From: Brucella pseudogrignonensis
GTDB lineage: Bacteria; Pseudomonadota; Alphaproteobacteria; Rhizobiales; Rhizobiaceae
Length of the DNA stretch: 64,000 nucleotides
Direction of reading: 5' to 3'
Assembly: GCF_032190615.1 (NCBI RefSeq)
Contig: NZ_JAVLAT010000001.1
Coordinates: 620,001-684,000, forward strand
The stretch's first letter is position 1, and each line of letters opens with the position of its first letter. The notes under the pieces were generated by a model. The model was not told the origin of the DNA. It saw only the letters and a program-made list of their open reading frames with translations, and made no database searches. Below, one piece after another: positions 52,801 to 61,134 of the stretch. The position numbers and the translations under genes are program-made.

Positions 52801-52920
52801 CTCCGCACGGCCAAGGTCGAGATAGGAGACAAAGCCTGCAACCAGAAAAACCAGCATGAAATACCAGACCAGCGAACGATGGTTCAAAGCCCAGTCAGAA
52901 AGATTAAAACCTTTTTTCAC
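49834..52920 (-). CDS. RND-family multidrug efflux transporter
   Basis: A 1028-aa inner-membrane pump of the AcrB/HAE-1 class, proton-driven. The first helix (LVWYFMLVFLVAGFVSYLDL) is followed by a large periplasmic loop. The TM4 proton relay is LGLLVDDAMIAVEMM (paired Asp). The duplicated second half contains VGRPVQYRISGPDIQQLRGI, and it ends in TM12 (AGTAITLLFLPALYVAWF). It is last in an operon of two adaptor genes and this pump, overlapping the second by four bases. No outer-membrane channel gene is present. Confidence 0.92.
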   Translation of the reverse strand: MKKGFNLSDWALNHRSLVWYFMLVFLVAGFVSYLDLGRAEDPEFTVKTMVVQASWPGASIDETMNQVTDRLEKKLEELDTLDYTRSVTTPGKSVVFVFLKDTVRKEQVTKAWSEVRHMLDDIKPTLPEGVYGPYYNDKFGDVFGNIYAFTSDGLSMRQLRDYAEDVRTKILTIPSAGKVELIGAQDEAIYLEFSTRQVAALGLDQQAILKALQDQNAITPSGVVQAGPERISVRVSGQFNSEDDLRAVNLRVNDRFFRLSDVATITRGYVDPPTAIFRVNGEDAIGIAVGMKPNGNLLEFGEKLDAMMDKVKADLPVGINVSKVADQPEVVQDAVSGFTKALFEAVVIVLAVSFISLGLRAGFVVSLSIPLVLAITFLVMSLMDISLQRVSLGALIISLGLLVDDAMIAVEMMVARLEHGDPIHKAATYVYSHTAFPMLTGTLVTIAGFIPIGLNSSQAGEYTYTLFVVIAVSLIVSWIVAVLFAPLLGVTILPKKMKHHEHKPSRFFQAFSKTLLLAMRHKWITIVATVALFVVSVFGMGFIERQFFPESDRPELVIDWTLPQNSSIADTKAQMERFEQTMLKDNPDIEHWSTYIGQSAIRFILSFDVQPANPYFGQMVVVAKDVDARDRLKEKFDEVLRKDYVGTDTFVKFLELGPPVGRPVQYRISGPDIQQLRGIAQDFAGVMSADKRLGVVSYNWNEPGRVIRVDVMQDKARKLGISSKDIATTLNSVVGGIPVTQVRDSIYLIDVIVRAQKHERDSIDTLQSLQIATGNGTSVPLAAIANFRYELEQPVVYRRSRIPTITVAAGINDNTMPDTIVSELQPSVNSFIEKLPAGYSIVTAGTVEESGKSQGPIAAVVPLMLFVMATVLMLQLQSFQRLFLVVAVAPLGLIGVVAALLPSGKPLGFVAILGVLALIGILIRNSVILIVQVEEHISEGMHPWDSVVQASQHRMRPIALTAAAASLALIPIAREVFWGPMAYAMMGGIIAGTAITLLFLPALYVAWFRIKEPDAKADETTVEPQPQH

Positions 52921-54011
52921 AGGCCGCTCCCCTTCGCATCCAGCCGGACTTTTTGTCCTTCTTCAAGCTGGTTCACGCCAGCCGTTGCCACGTAGCTACC
53001 CGCTTCAACATTATTGGCCATAAAACTATCGCGACCGCGCTCCACAACCTCAATATCATGAAGGCTTACGGTCTGCGTTTTGGGATCAACGACCCAGATT
53101 GCCGTTTTACCGTCTTTCTCCACCAGCGCCTCAATCGGCAAGATCACATGATCGTTCTGCGACCGTGTGCGGCCTGCGCGAATGGTTGCGCCAAGCCGGA
53201 AACCTTCTGGTGGATTTTCAAGTGCTATACGAACACGACGCGTGCGTGTTTGCGCATCCGCTTGCGGTGCAACTTCACGCACAGTTCCCTGCCCTGTGAC
53301 ACTTCCATCGGCCTGAAGCTGAACATGAAATGGCGTTCCTGCCGCAAAAAACTCAGTCATATTGTCAGGTATATCAAGAACGGCTTCGCGAATATCCGGT
53401 CGCGCTACTGTCATCACAGCCTGGCCTGCTGCAACCACTTGTCCAACTTCCGCATTGGTGGCTGAAATAACCCCGTCAAAATCCGGGCTTAAAACTGCAT
53501 AACCACGCTGATCTTCCGCCTTGCGCAAACCAGCCTGTGCTTTTTCAAGCCCGGCCTGTGCGCTGTCACGCGCCTGCTTTGCGGCATCATAATCGGCTTG
53601 CGAAATATTGCTGCCTTTGAGCAGAATATGAAGACGCTCCTCACTCGCGGCAGCATTGGCATATTGCGCCTGCGCACTTGCAAGATCAGCTTTTGCCGAC
53701 TGCACAGAAAGATCAAGTGCCGTAGGATCAAGCATGGCGACTGTCTCGCCTTTTTTGACGAGATCACCAACAATGACAGGACGCGCAATCAATCGCCCCA
53801 GCACCCGAAAAGCGAGATCAGTCGAATAGCGCGGCTCGATTGTACCGGCAAAACTGGTTTGTATCGCAGGCTTTGGCGTAGCAATTGTGTAAAGCACCGG
53901 ACGAACAGGAGCGGCTTCTGCGGACTTATCATCCTCCTTGCCACAGGCTGCCAGCGCAACAAGCGCTCCCGCCAAAGCAAGAGAGCCAAAGATTTTCATA
54001 GACGGCTTCAT
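52917..54011 (-). CDS. RND efflux adaptor (membrane fusion) lipoprotein
   Basis: A 364-aa periplasmic adaptor. The N-terminus has a lipobox (ALVALAACGKED), so it is probably a lipoprotein. The barrel-sandwich hybrid halves (RPVIVGDLVKKGETVAMLDP and VVAAGQAVMTVARPDIRE) flank a coiled-coil hairpin (about residues 100-165). It overlaps the pump gene and the first adaptor gene by four bases each, indicating tight coupling. Confidence 0.88.
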   Translation of the reverse strand: MKPSMKIFGSLALAGALVALAACGKEDDKSAEAAPVRPVLYTIATPKPAIQTSFAGTIEPRYSTDLAFRVLGRLIARPVIVGDLVKKGETVAMLDPTALDLSVQSAKADLASAQAQYANAAASEERLHILLKGSNISQADYDAAKQARDSAQAGLEKAQAGLRKAEDQRGYAVLSPDFDGVISATNAEVGQVVAAGQAVMTVARPDIREAVLDIPDNMTEFFAAGTPFHVQLQADGSVTGQGTVREVAPQADAQTRTRRVRIALENPPEGFRLGATIRAGRTRSQNDHVILPIEALVEKDGKTAIWVVDPKTQTVSLHDIEVVERGRDSFMANNVEAGSYVATAGVNQLEEGQKVRLDAKGSGL

Positions 54012-55138
54012 TGCGCAGCTGCCCCTTCAAGACCCTGAATAATCTCTGTCTGGGCACCCGTGCGCAACATCTGCGCACCCTTGGTCACAACCAGATCGCC
54101 TTCATTCAGACCGGACGCAACGATCACCCGCTCTTTCTCAAAAGCAAGCACCTGCACCGGAACCAGCGCTGCGAGCTTCGTATCCTTGGCCACGCGCCAC
54201 ACGGCCGTATTTCCGGCATTCGATGCGACCGCGCTCCACGGCAGAATAAACACTTCTCGCCCATCCATATGCACGGTGCCGGTAACGATTGCACCAAGCG
54301 CCATTTGCTCAGGCACGTCCGAAATTCCAACCTTCACGCGCACAGTGCCAGTTTGCGCATCAACCACCGGCGAAATTTCGCGAATGCTGCCTTCAGTCTT
54401 AACCTCTTCATCCGAAAGCAGACCCAGCGTCACACCCATGCCAATTTTGGCATGATTGACCAGCGTTTCCTGCACATCGAAAATCGCATCGCGTGCGCCG
54501 TCTTCGGCAATCGAAAACGCAGTCTGTGCGGCCTGCACCACCTGTCCGCTCTCGACGTTACGCGCCGTTATAACGCCTGAAACAGGCGCGCGCAGCTCTG
54601 TATAAGACAGCTCGTCACGCGCATTACTCAACTGGCTTTCAGCGTTGGTTACTGAGCTTTGCGCGGTGCGTAAAATCTGTTGCACCTGATCGAACTGACT
54701 GCGCGTCGTAAACCCCTGCTCCAACAAAGCCTGTTGTCGTTTGAAACTTGCCTCAGCTTGCACGAGCTGCGCACGCGCTGCATCCTGCGAGGCCTGCGCA
54801 ACCCGCATATTGGCCTGCTGCTCAGCATTATCGATGCGCGCAAGAACTTCCCCTTTATTGACATGCTGGCCAATTTCGACAAGGCGTTCAACAACTTGGC
54901 CGTTCACACGGAAAGATACGTTCACAAGCGAGCGGGCTGCGATAGCCCCCGATAGGGTCAGTTGCGGCTGATAATCAACAAGCGTGCTTTCAACCACAGC
55001 AACAGGAATCGTCCCGCTCATTTCGGCATGTGCAACATAGCCAGAACCACCGACAATGCCGCTAGTCAAAAGAACCAGCGCAATAGCTCGAAGACGAACC
55101 TCTCTTAACTGCATAAGCGGAGGAATTTCACTAGCCAT
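54008..55138 (-). CDS. Second RND efflux adaptor (membrane fusion) protein
   Basis: A 376-aa adaptor of the same family as its downstream neighbour but clearly different in sequence. An N-terminal membrane anchor or signal (AIALVLLTSGIVGGSGYVAH) precedes the lipoyl-like region (VEIGQHVNKGEVLARIDNAE) and a coiled-coil hairpin (about 110-180). First gene of the efflux operon. Two adaptors with one RND pump recall TriABC of Pseudomonas aeruginosa, where both adaptors are required. Confidence 0.86.
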   Translation of the reverse strand: MASEIPPLMQLREVRLRAIALVLLTSGIVGGSGYVAHAEMSGTIPVAVVESTLVDYQPQLTLSGAIAARSLVNVSFRVNGQVVERLVEIGQHVNKGEVLARIDNAEQQANMRVAQASQDAARAQLVQAEASFKRQQALLEQGFTTRSQFDQVQQILRTAQSSVTNAESQLSNARDELSYTELRAPVSGVITARNVESGQVVQAAQTAFSIAEDGARDAIFDVQETLVNHAKIGMGVTLGLLSDEEVKTEGSIREISPVVDAQTGTVRVKVGISDVPEQMALGAIVTGTVHMDGREVFILPWSAVASNAGNTAVWRVAKDTKLAALVPVQVLAFEKERVIVASGLNEGDLVVTKGAQMLRTGAQTEIIQGLEGAAAQ

Positions 55139-55286
55139 TTGAACGATTCTCGCCTGTTTCTACGGCGCGCACAATGCTATTAAATGAGTGCTAAGGAAAG
55201 CACGCCTTCTAAACATCATTAACTGCCATTTCTGAAGTCTCCGGAATATCGGCACCGCCGCCGGACAAAACAAGAAGCAGAATAAA

Positions 55287-55580
55287 TTATCTGCGTGTAT
55301 CTTCAATAAGTCGAACAGCAGAAGCGTTGAGCGCATATTTTGTACGCTGTGTTCGCTCATCGCGTTGAAGAATAGAAATATAACCACCCTCTACGCTCAA
55401 TGCTGCAATTTCGCGCAACACAAGCGCATGGGCAACTCCCAATATTCGTGCAAAACTGCGGCTGTCCGATGCAATTTCAAGTGCCGCGGCCGCAAGAATG
55501 CCGGCACCCAGCCGCGAGATTTTGCCGGATTGCGCTTCGATTGCATCGACCAGCGCCATATAGTCAGTGGCGTCGGTCAC
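55287..55580 (-). CDS. Small protein coupled to YdeP-type oxidoreductase
   Basis: A 97-aa soluble protein with no recognised family. The middle (SRSFARILGVAHALVLREIA, then ALSVEGGYISILQRDERTQR) looks like a winged-helix, with a basic wing. It overlaps the molybdopterin oxidoreductase gene by four bases and so is translationally coupled to it. It could be an accessory or regulatory protein for that enzyme. Confidence 0.6.
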   Translation of the reverse strand: MTDATDYMALVDAIEAQSGKISRLGAGILAAAALEIASDSRSFARILGVAHALVLREIAALSVEGGYISILQRDERTQRTKYALNASAVRLIEDTRR

Positions 55581-57889
55581 GCACTCACAGCCTGCACCGG
55601 CCGGAATGAAACGATAACCGATTTTGATGTCGGTGTATCGCTGCCTTCACCAGCGCTACCAAGCGGCACGAGCACATTCATCTCGGGATAGTAGCCAGCA
55701 ATACAACCACGTGGAATATCGTAAGGCACAAAACGGAAATTACGGGCAACGCGCTCAACACCATCATTGAATTCGCCGACAATATCCGCACGGTCACCCG
55801 CTTCAACACCAATATCCGACATATCGGCAGGGTTCATGAACACGACCTGACGCTCACCATACACGCCGCGATAACGATCATCCATGCCGTAAATTGTCGT
55901 GTTATACTGATCATGGCTGCGGAAGGTTTGCAGGACGTAACGCCCCGGCTTGCCACGCGCCTGTTGATGTTCAACCGCTTCCGGCAATGCTCCACTCCAG
56001 AACGTCGCCTTGCCTTTTGGCGTGCGCCATTCCAATTCTCGCGCAGAATTGCGCAAATGGAAGCCGCGCGGCACCCGAACCCGCTCATTAAAATCGTAAA
56101 AATCAGGCAGCACCTTCGCAATATGATTGCGGATCAGATCATAGTCATCAGCCAGTGCCAGCCAATTGACGGGCTTTGCTCCAAGCGTCGCATTGGCCAT
56201 TCCAGCGATAATACCGATTTCCGAACGCAACAAGGACGATGCTGGTTTGTTGATACCACCCGAGCCATGCACCATGCTCATGGAATCCTCGACCGTTACA
56301 ATCTGCGCAACGCCTTTGGAATTGAGATCAATCTCGGTGCGTCCAAGACATGGGAGAATGAACGAATCCTGCCCCGGCACCAGATGCGAATGATTGAGCT
56401 TAGTTGCGATATGCACGGTCAGTCGTTGCGAAGACAGCGCTTTGGAAATGATCGGGCTATCCGGCGTGGCGCGGGCAAAATTGCCGCCAAGCCCAATAAA
56501 GGCCTTCGCCGTTCCATCAAGCATGGCACCAATTGCAGCAAGCACATTATGCCCGGGCGCACGCGGCACCTCGAACCCAAACTCTTTTTCCAGCGCATCT
56601 AAAAACGCTGCTGATGGCTTTTCATTGATGCCAACAGTGCGATCACCCTGCACATTGGAATGGCCACGCACCGGACACAGACCAGCACCCGTTTTGCCAA
56701 TATTGCCGCGCAGCAGCATGAAATTGGTGATCTCGCGAATGGTGATGACGGAATGTCTATGTTGCGTGATACCCATCGCCCATGTGCAGATTACCTTGCC
56801 AGCCTGCATATAAATGCGTGCCGCATGTTCGAGTGACTGTCGCAACAAACCCGACTGATCTTCGATTTCTTCCCACGTTGTCGCATCAACAGCCTTGCGA
56901 TAGGCTTCAAACTCGGCCGTATGCTGCGCCAAAAACTCCCGATCAAGAACCGACGGTTCACCCTTAGCGAGAGCTGCATCATCAGCCGCAAACACCGCCT
57001 TGGCCATGCCGCGGAAGGCGGCCATATCACCGCCAAGACGCGGCTGATAATAATCGCTGGCAATCGCTTCGCTGCCGCCACGCATCATTTCGAGCTTGTC
57101 TTGCGGATCGGAAAAACGTTCCAGTCCGCGCTCGCGCACTGGATTGAAGACGACAATCTTCGCACCGCGCTCGGCGGCACGCCTGAGATCACCCAACATA
57201 CGCGGATGATTGGTGCCGGGATTCTGGCCAACCACAAAAATCGCATCGGCATGCTCGAAATCCTCAAGCAGAACAGTGCCTTTGCCAACACCGACCGCCT
57301 GTGTCAGCGCAACGCCGCTCGCCTCGTGACACATGTTCGAGCAGTCGGGAAAATTATTGGTGCCATAAGCGCGCACGAAAAGCTGATAGAGAAAGGCGGC
57401 TTCATTGGAGGCACGGCCCGATGTATAAAACTCAACGCGATCCGGCGTATCAAAGCTGTTTAAAATACTGCCAATGGTCGCAAAAGCCTCGTCCCATTCG
57501 ACCGCTTCATATTTATCGCTCGCCGCATTATAGCGCATCGGATGCGTCAAACGCCCGGTGTTCTCCAGCGCATAATCCGTCCACGAGCGCAGTTCGGAGA
57601 CCGTATGCTCGGTGAAAAACTTGGGCGTCGTGCGTCGCTCGGTGGCTTCCCACGCGACAGCCTTCACACCATTTTCGCAAAACTCAAACGACGAGCCATG
57701 CTCCGGGTCGCCCCACGCACAGCCGGGACAATCGAATCCGTCGGGCTGATTGGCTTTAAGCAATGCCCGCGCACCCGTTAAAGGCGCACCGCTGGCCAGC
57801 AATTGCTTGCCGCAGCTTTTTAACGCACCCCACCCACCAGCAGCACTCGACTTCTTGCCGATAAATCCAGTGTCGTGAGTTTTGCTCAT
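55577..57889 (-). CDS. Molybdopterin oxidoreductase, YdeP/FdhF family
   Basis: A 770-aa Mo-bis-MGD enzyme-like protein. The N-terminal GFDCPGCAWGDPEHGSSFEF with FCENG holds the cysteines of a possible Fe-S cluster. The Mo-cofactor region includes YTSGRASNEAAFLYQLFVRA, DCSNMCHEASGVALTQAVGV (Cys at the metal-ligand site) and VVGQNPGTNHPRMLGDLRRA. The C-terminal MopB cap follows (YRGVYGERQVVFMNPADMSD). E. coli YdeP is linked to acid resistance; the substrate is unknown. Followed by the overlapping 97-aa gene. Confidence 0.86.
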   Translation of the reverse strand: MSKTHDTGFIGKKSSAAGGWGALKSCGKQLLASGAPLTGARALLKANQPDGFDCPGCAWGDPEHGSSFEFCENGVKAVAWEATERRTTPKFFTEHTVSELRSWTDYALENTGRLTHPMRYNAASDKYEAVEWDEAFATIGSILNSFDTPDRVEFYTSGRASNEAAFLYQLFVRAYGTNNFPDCSNMCHEASGVALTQAVGVGKGTVLLEDFEHADAIFVVGQNPGTNHPRMLGDLRRAAERGAKIVVFNPVRERGLERFSDPQDKLEMMRGGSEAIASDYYQPRLGGDMAAFRGMAKAVFAADDAALAKGEPSVLDREFLAQHTAEFEAYRKAVDATTWEEIEDQSGLLRQSLEHAARIYMQAGKVICTWAMGITQHRHSVITIREITNFMLLRGNIGKTGAGLCPVRGHSNVQGDRTVGINEKPSAAFLDALEKEFGFEVPRAPGHNVLAAIGAMLDGTAKAFIGLGGNFARATPDSPIISKALSSQRLTVHIATKLNHSHLVPGQDSFILPCLGRTEIDLNSKGVAQIVTVEDSMSMVHGSGGINKPASSLLRSEIGIIAGMANATLGAKPVNWLALADDYDLIRNHIAKVLPDFYDFNERVRVPRGFHLRNSARELEWRTPKGKATFWSGALPEAVEHQQARGKPGRYVLQTFRSHDQYNTTIYGMDDRYRGVYGERQVVFMNPADMSDIGVEAGDRADIVGEFNDGVERVARNFRFVPYDIPRGCIAGYYPEMNVLVPLGSAGEGSDTPTSKSVIVSFRPVQAVSA

Positions 57890-58176
57890 TTTGCTATCCT
57901 CGACTGCACAGCGCTTCGTGCCCGATTATCTATGTTTTTACGCCTCTTGACCTTCAATATGCGTCAAAAGTGGCCGCTAACTGTCTTAAAGTTATCTTTA
58001 CTTTATACCATATGGCATCAACATCTCAGTCACAAAAGACACCAGATAGTATGGTCCGAAGAATTGTGGCATCAAATAACCGAGAGCAATGGAAACTGTG
58101 ATGATTGTTTTCCTTGATTTCAGCAACGCAATCGTTCATTCGACTGGTAAACAAAACTGACCACAAGGGGTGGAGA

Positions 58177-59325
58177 ATGCCCAAAATCGTTGAAATCGCC
58201 GACCTGAAACGATTGGCAAAGCGCCGTGTCCCAAAGATGTTCTTTGACTATGCAGACTCTGGCGCATGGACGGAATCGACCTATCGCGCCAATGAAAGCG
58301 ATTTCTCGAAGATCAAGCTTCGCCAGCGCGTACTGGTCGACATGACCAATCGCTCTCTTGAAACGACGATGATCGGCGAAAAAGTTTCGATGCCTGTCGC
58401 CCTCGCCCCAACGGGTTTGACCGGCATGCAACATGCGGATGGCGAAATGCTGGCTGCACAGGCCGCCGAAGCCGCTGGCGTTCCTTTCACTCTGTCAACC
58501 ATGAGCATTTGCTCTATCGAAGACGTGGCATCGGTTACCAAGAAGCCATTCTGGTTCCAGCTCTATGTCATGAAAGATCGGGAGTTCGTGAAGAACCTCA
58601 TCAGCCGCGCCAAGGCAGCAGGCTGCTCAGCTCTGGTGCTGACGCTTGATCTGCAAATCCTCGGCCAGCGTCACAAAGATTTGCGCAATGGTCTGTCTGC
58701 ACCGCCAAAGTTCACGCCAAAGCATATCTGGCAGATGGCCACCCGCCCCGGCTGGTGTCTGGGCATGATGGGTACCCAGCGCCGCACCTTCCGCAACATT
58801 GCGGGCCACGCGAAAAACGTGACCGACCTTTCTTCGCTCTCCGTATGGACTGCCGAACAGTTCGATCCGCAACTCAATTGGAACGATGTTGCCTGGATCA
58901 AGGAGCAATGGGGCGGCAAGCTGATTCTCAAAGGCATCCTCGACGAGGAAGATGCATTGATGGCGGCGAAGACCGGCGCAGATGCGATTATTGTTTCCAA
59001 TCACGGTGGCCGTCAGTTGGATGGTGCGGTTTCCTCCATCTCGATGCTCAAGCCAATTGTCGACGCCGTTGGCGACCAGATCGAAGTGCATATGGACGGT
59101 GGTGTTCGCTCTGGTCAGGATGTTCTCAAAGCACGCGCACTTGGCGCGCAAGGCGTGTTTATTGGCCGCCCGTTCCTTTACGGTCTTGGCGCAATGGGTA
59201 AAGAAGGCGTAACGCTGGCGCTCGACATCATCCGCAGAGAACTCGACGTGACAATGGCGCTTTGCGGTAAACGCAACATCAACGACATTGATCAATCGAT
59301 CATAAAGTCAGCGAATTTTAACTAA
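58177..59325 (+). CDS. lldD: L-lactate dehydrogenase, FMN-dependent LldD
   Basis: A 382-aa membrane-associated flavoenzyme oxidising L-lactate to pyruvate for the respiratory chain. Hallmarks of the alpha-hydroxyacid oxidase family: FFDYADSGAWTESTYRANES, VALAPTGLTGMQHADGEMLA, the active-site SNHGGRQLDGAVS (His and Arg) and VHMDGGVRSGQDVLKA with GVFIGRPFLYGL for FMN phosphate. The start at 58177 has GGGGTGGAGA upstream. Related hydroxyacid substrates cannot be excluded. Confidence 0.88.
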   Translation: MPKIVEIADLKRLAKRRVPKMFFDYADSGAWTESTYRANESDFSKIKLRQRVLVDMTNRSLETTMIGEKVSMPVALAPTGLTGMQHADGEMLAAQAAEAAGVPFTLSTMSICSIEDVASVTKKPFWFQLYVMKDREFVKNLISRAKAAGCSALVLTLDLQILGQRHKDLRNGLSAPPKFTPKHIWQMATRPGWCLGMMGTQRRTFRNIAGHAKNVTDLSSLSVWTAEQFDPQLNWNDVAWIKEQWGGKLILKGILDEEDALMAAKTGADAIIVSNHGGRQLDGAVSSISMLKPIVDAVGDQIEVHMDGGVRSGQDVLKARALGAQGVFIGRPFLYGLGAMGKEGVTLALDIIRRELDVTMALCGKRNINDIDQSIIKSANFN

Positions 59326-59350
59326 AATCCTGACAACCATCTAAAATTGT

Positions 59351-59376
59351 AAAACCCGGCTTGTGTCGGGTTTTTT
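59351..59376 (+). terminator. Terminator of lldD
   Basis: AAAACCCG (59351-59358) pairs with CGGGTTTT (59367-59374), then more T. Confidence 0.85.
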
Positions 59377-59520
59377 TAATAAAAACAGTATTTAAGACAC
59401 AACTAAAACGTTAAATTTTAGTGTAGCCTAATAAGAAGTAACCTTAATTTAAGTATATTCGTTTACCAACTTCAACCAACAGTTCGGGAGCTGTGGTGAA
59501 ATTAGTCTGGAGTTGGTTAG

Positions 59521-60396
59521 ATGAAGAATGTTTCAGCGATCGCGTTCATCGCCCTTGGTACAGCATTTTGCGCCAACGGAGCGCGCGCTGCTGACATTGT
59601 TTACGATGAGCCAGCTCCAACGATCATCGCTCCACCCCCTGTCGCATCCGGCTGGTATATTCGCGGTGACCTTGGCTATAATTTTAAGAACAAAACCGAT
59701 GGCAACTGGAATTTCTGGAACCAGTTTGATCCACCTTATCGCGGCATCGACGACACCTTGAAATACGATAGTTTCAAGCTGAAAGGGGGCGCATCTTATG
59801 GCCTCGGCGTTGGTTATCGTTTCAACGAAATGTTCCGCACCGATGCCACGCTGGACTTTTTCCGCGCCAATATCAACGGCCGGACCAAGTGCACCAGTTA
59901 TGTAAAGAGCGCCCACGGCCTCAATCCGGTTGAAGATAATTGCAATTATGAAGATGCTTCGACGGCAAATATCTGGACGGCAATGGCGAATGCCTATGTT
60001 GACTTGCCAAAGGTTGGAGCCGTCACCCCATATCTCGGTGCCGGTCTTGGTGCTGCCTATGTGAAATACGGCAATTGGGATACACGTCAGATATGCTCTG
60101 GCGTCACAACCCGTGATTGTGATTACCAATCCGACAAGAATGGTCTGGATAGCTGGCGCTTTGCCATGGGCCTGATGGCTGGTGTCAGCTACGACCTCAC
60201 CCAGCAGCTGAAATTTGACCTGGGCTATCGGTATCTGCGCATCAACGGTGGCAAGGCCTATGGTTATGACGCTGCTGATCGCAGCACCAACCCATACGGC
60301 AACGCCGAAGGTCCGGGCGCAACAGGCGCACAGGCACGCGACAATGGCTTCAACATCCATACCGTCCGCGCTGGTCTTCGCTACGAGTTCAACTAA
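59521..60396 (+). CDS. Outer-membrane beta-barrel protein (Omp25/31-like fold)
   Basis: A 291-aa outer-membrane protein. The signal peptide ends at about NGARAADIVY; the mature start (DEPAPTIIAPPPVASGWYIR) followed by GDLGYNF is typical of rhizobial and Brucella barrel proteins. Alternating aromatic strands continue to the C-terminal LRYEFN, ending in an aromatic-polar pattern recognised by the barrel assembly machinery. It has a paired-cysteine loop (TKCTSYVK...DNCNYED). Monocistronic, with AT-rich upstream sequence. Confidence 0.8.
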   Translation: MKNVSAIAFIALGTAFCANGARAADIVYDEPAPTIIAPPPVASGWYIRGDLGYNFKNKTDGNWNFWNQFDPPYRGIDDTLKYDSFKLKGGASYGLGVGYRFNEMFRTDATLDFFRANINGRTKCTSYVKSAHGLNPVEDNCNYEDASTANIWTAMANAYVDLPKVGAVTPYLGAGLGAAYVKYGNWDTRQICSGVTTRDCDYQSDKNGLDSWRFAMGLMAGVSYDLTQQLKFDLGYRYLRINGGKAYGYDAADRSTNPYGNAEGPGATGAQARDNGFNIHTVRAGLRYEFN

Positions 60397-60414
60397 TATC
60401 TGAAAAATAATTAC

Positions 60415-60440
60415 AAAAACCCGGCAAGAGCCGGGTTTTT
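60415..60440. terminator. Bidirectional terminator between omp gene and Lrp-type gene
   Basis: AAAAACCCGGC (60415-60425) pairs with GCCGGGTTTTT (60430-60440), between convergent genes. Confidence 0.88.
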
Positions 60441-60908
60441 TTATGTCCTCGTAACGGGTGCTTTCGATAGAAGAACCGTGCGGATTGCAAAGCTCGAATG
60501 AATGCGTGCGACGCCCGGCAATCGCGACAAAATTTCCTTGTGAATGATTTCATAGGAAGCAGCATTCTCCGCTTCAACGCGTAAAATATAATCAGCATCG
60601 CCGGTCATCAGATAGCATTCCTGCACTTCCGGATGGCGCCGCACGGCTTCCTCAAACCGGTTGAGATATTCTTCCGTCTGCCGGTCCAGCGTAATGCGCA
60701 CAATCGCCACCAACCGCTCATCGCCACCCGATGAGCCGACAATTGCCGTATAGCCGCGAATAACACCGCTTTCTTCGAGAATCTGAACACGCCGCAGACA
60801 AGCGGACTGCGAAAGCCCGACTTCGGCTGCAAGTTGGCTATTGGTCATACGCCCGTCGCGACGGAGGCAGCGGATGATATTACGGTCAATGCTATCGAGT
60901 GTCGCCAT
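60441..60908 (-). CDS. Lrp/AsnC-family regulator of alanine catabolism
   Basis: A 155-aa regulator with the HTH region DSIDRNIIRCLRRDGRMTNS, QLAAEVGLSQSACLRRVQIL, and a RAM domain (VAIVRITLDRQTEEYLNRFE, ECYLMTGDADYILRV). It is divergent from the alanine racemase-DadA pair, so a DadR/AlaR-like role is inferred. The gap between them holds two palindromes. Confidence 0.85.
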   Translation of the reverse strand: MATLDSIDRNIIRCLRRDGRMTNSQLAAEVGLSQSACLRRVQILEESGVIRGYTAIVGSSGGDERLVAIVRITLDRQTEEYLNRFEEAVRRHPEVQECYLMTGDADYILRVEAENAASYEIIHKEILSRLPGVARIHSSFAIRTVLLSKAPVTRT

Positions 60909-60958
60909 GCAGAATCTTCAATCTAGAAGCTAATAAGTGCGTAATTCGTGTTAAAATT

Positions 60959-61007
60959 CGCATAATATGCGACAAATAGCAAAAACATTCGAATAGTCTT
61001 CGACTAT
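60959..61007. promoter_or_regulatory. Two palindromes between Lrp-type gene and alr
   Basis: CGCATA-A-TATGCG (60959-60971) and ATAGTC-TTC-GACTAT (60993-61007) are perfect inverted repeats whose centres lie about 35 bp apart, between divergent starts. They are candidate sites for the Lrp-type regulator. Confidence 0.55.
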
Positions 61008-61134
61008 CATCGAGCCTATCGCTTTGGTGGCAAGGAATTGTGATCCGCACCGCCGAGGCGATGTGCTTTTGGGAGGAAGCGGATTAAATTCCAGTCATCC
61101 CACTAACAAATTGAGTGCACTGGAAATGAGCCCT

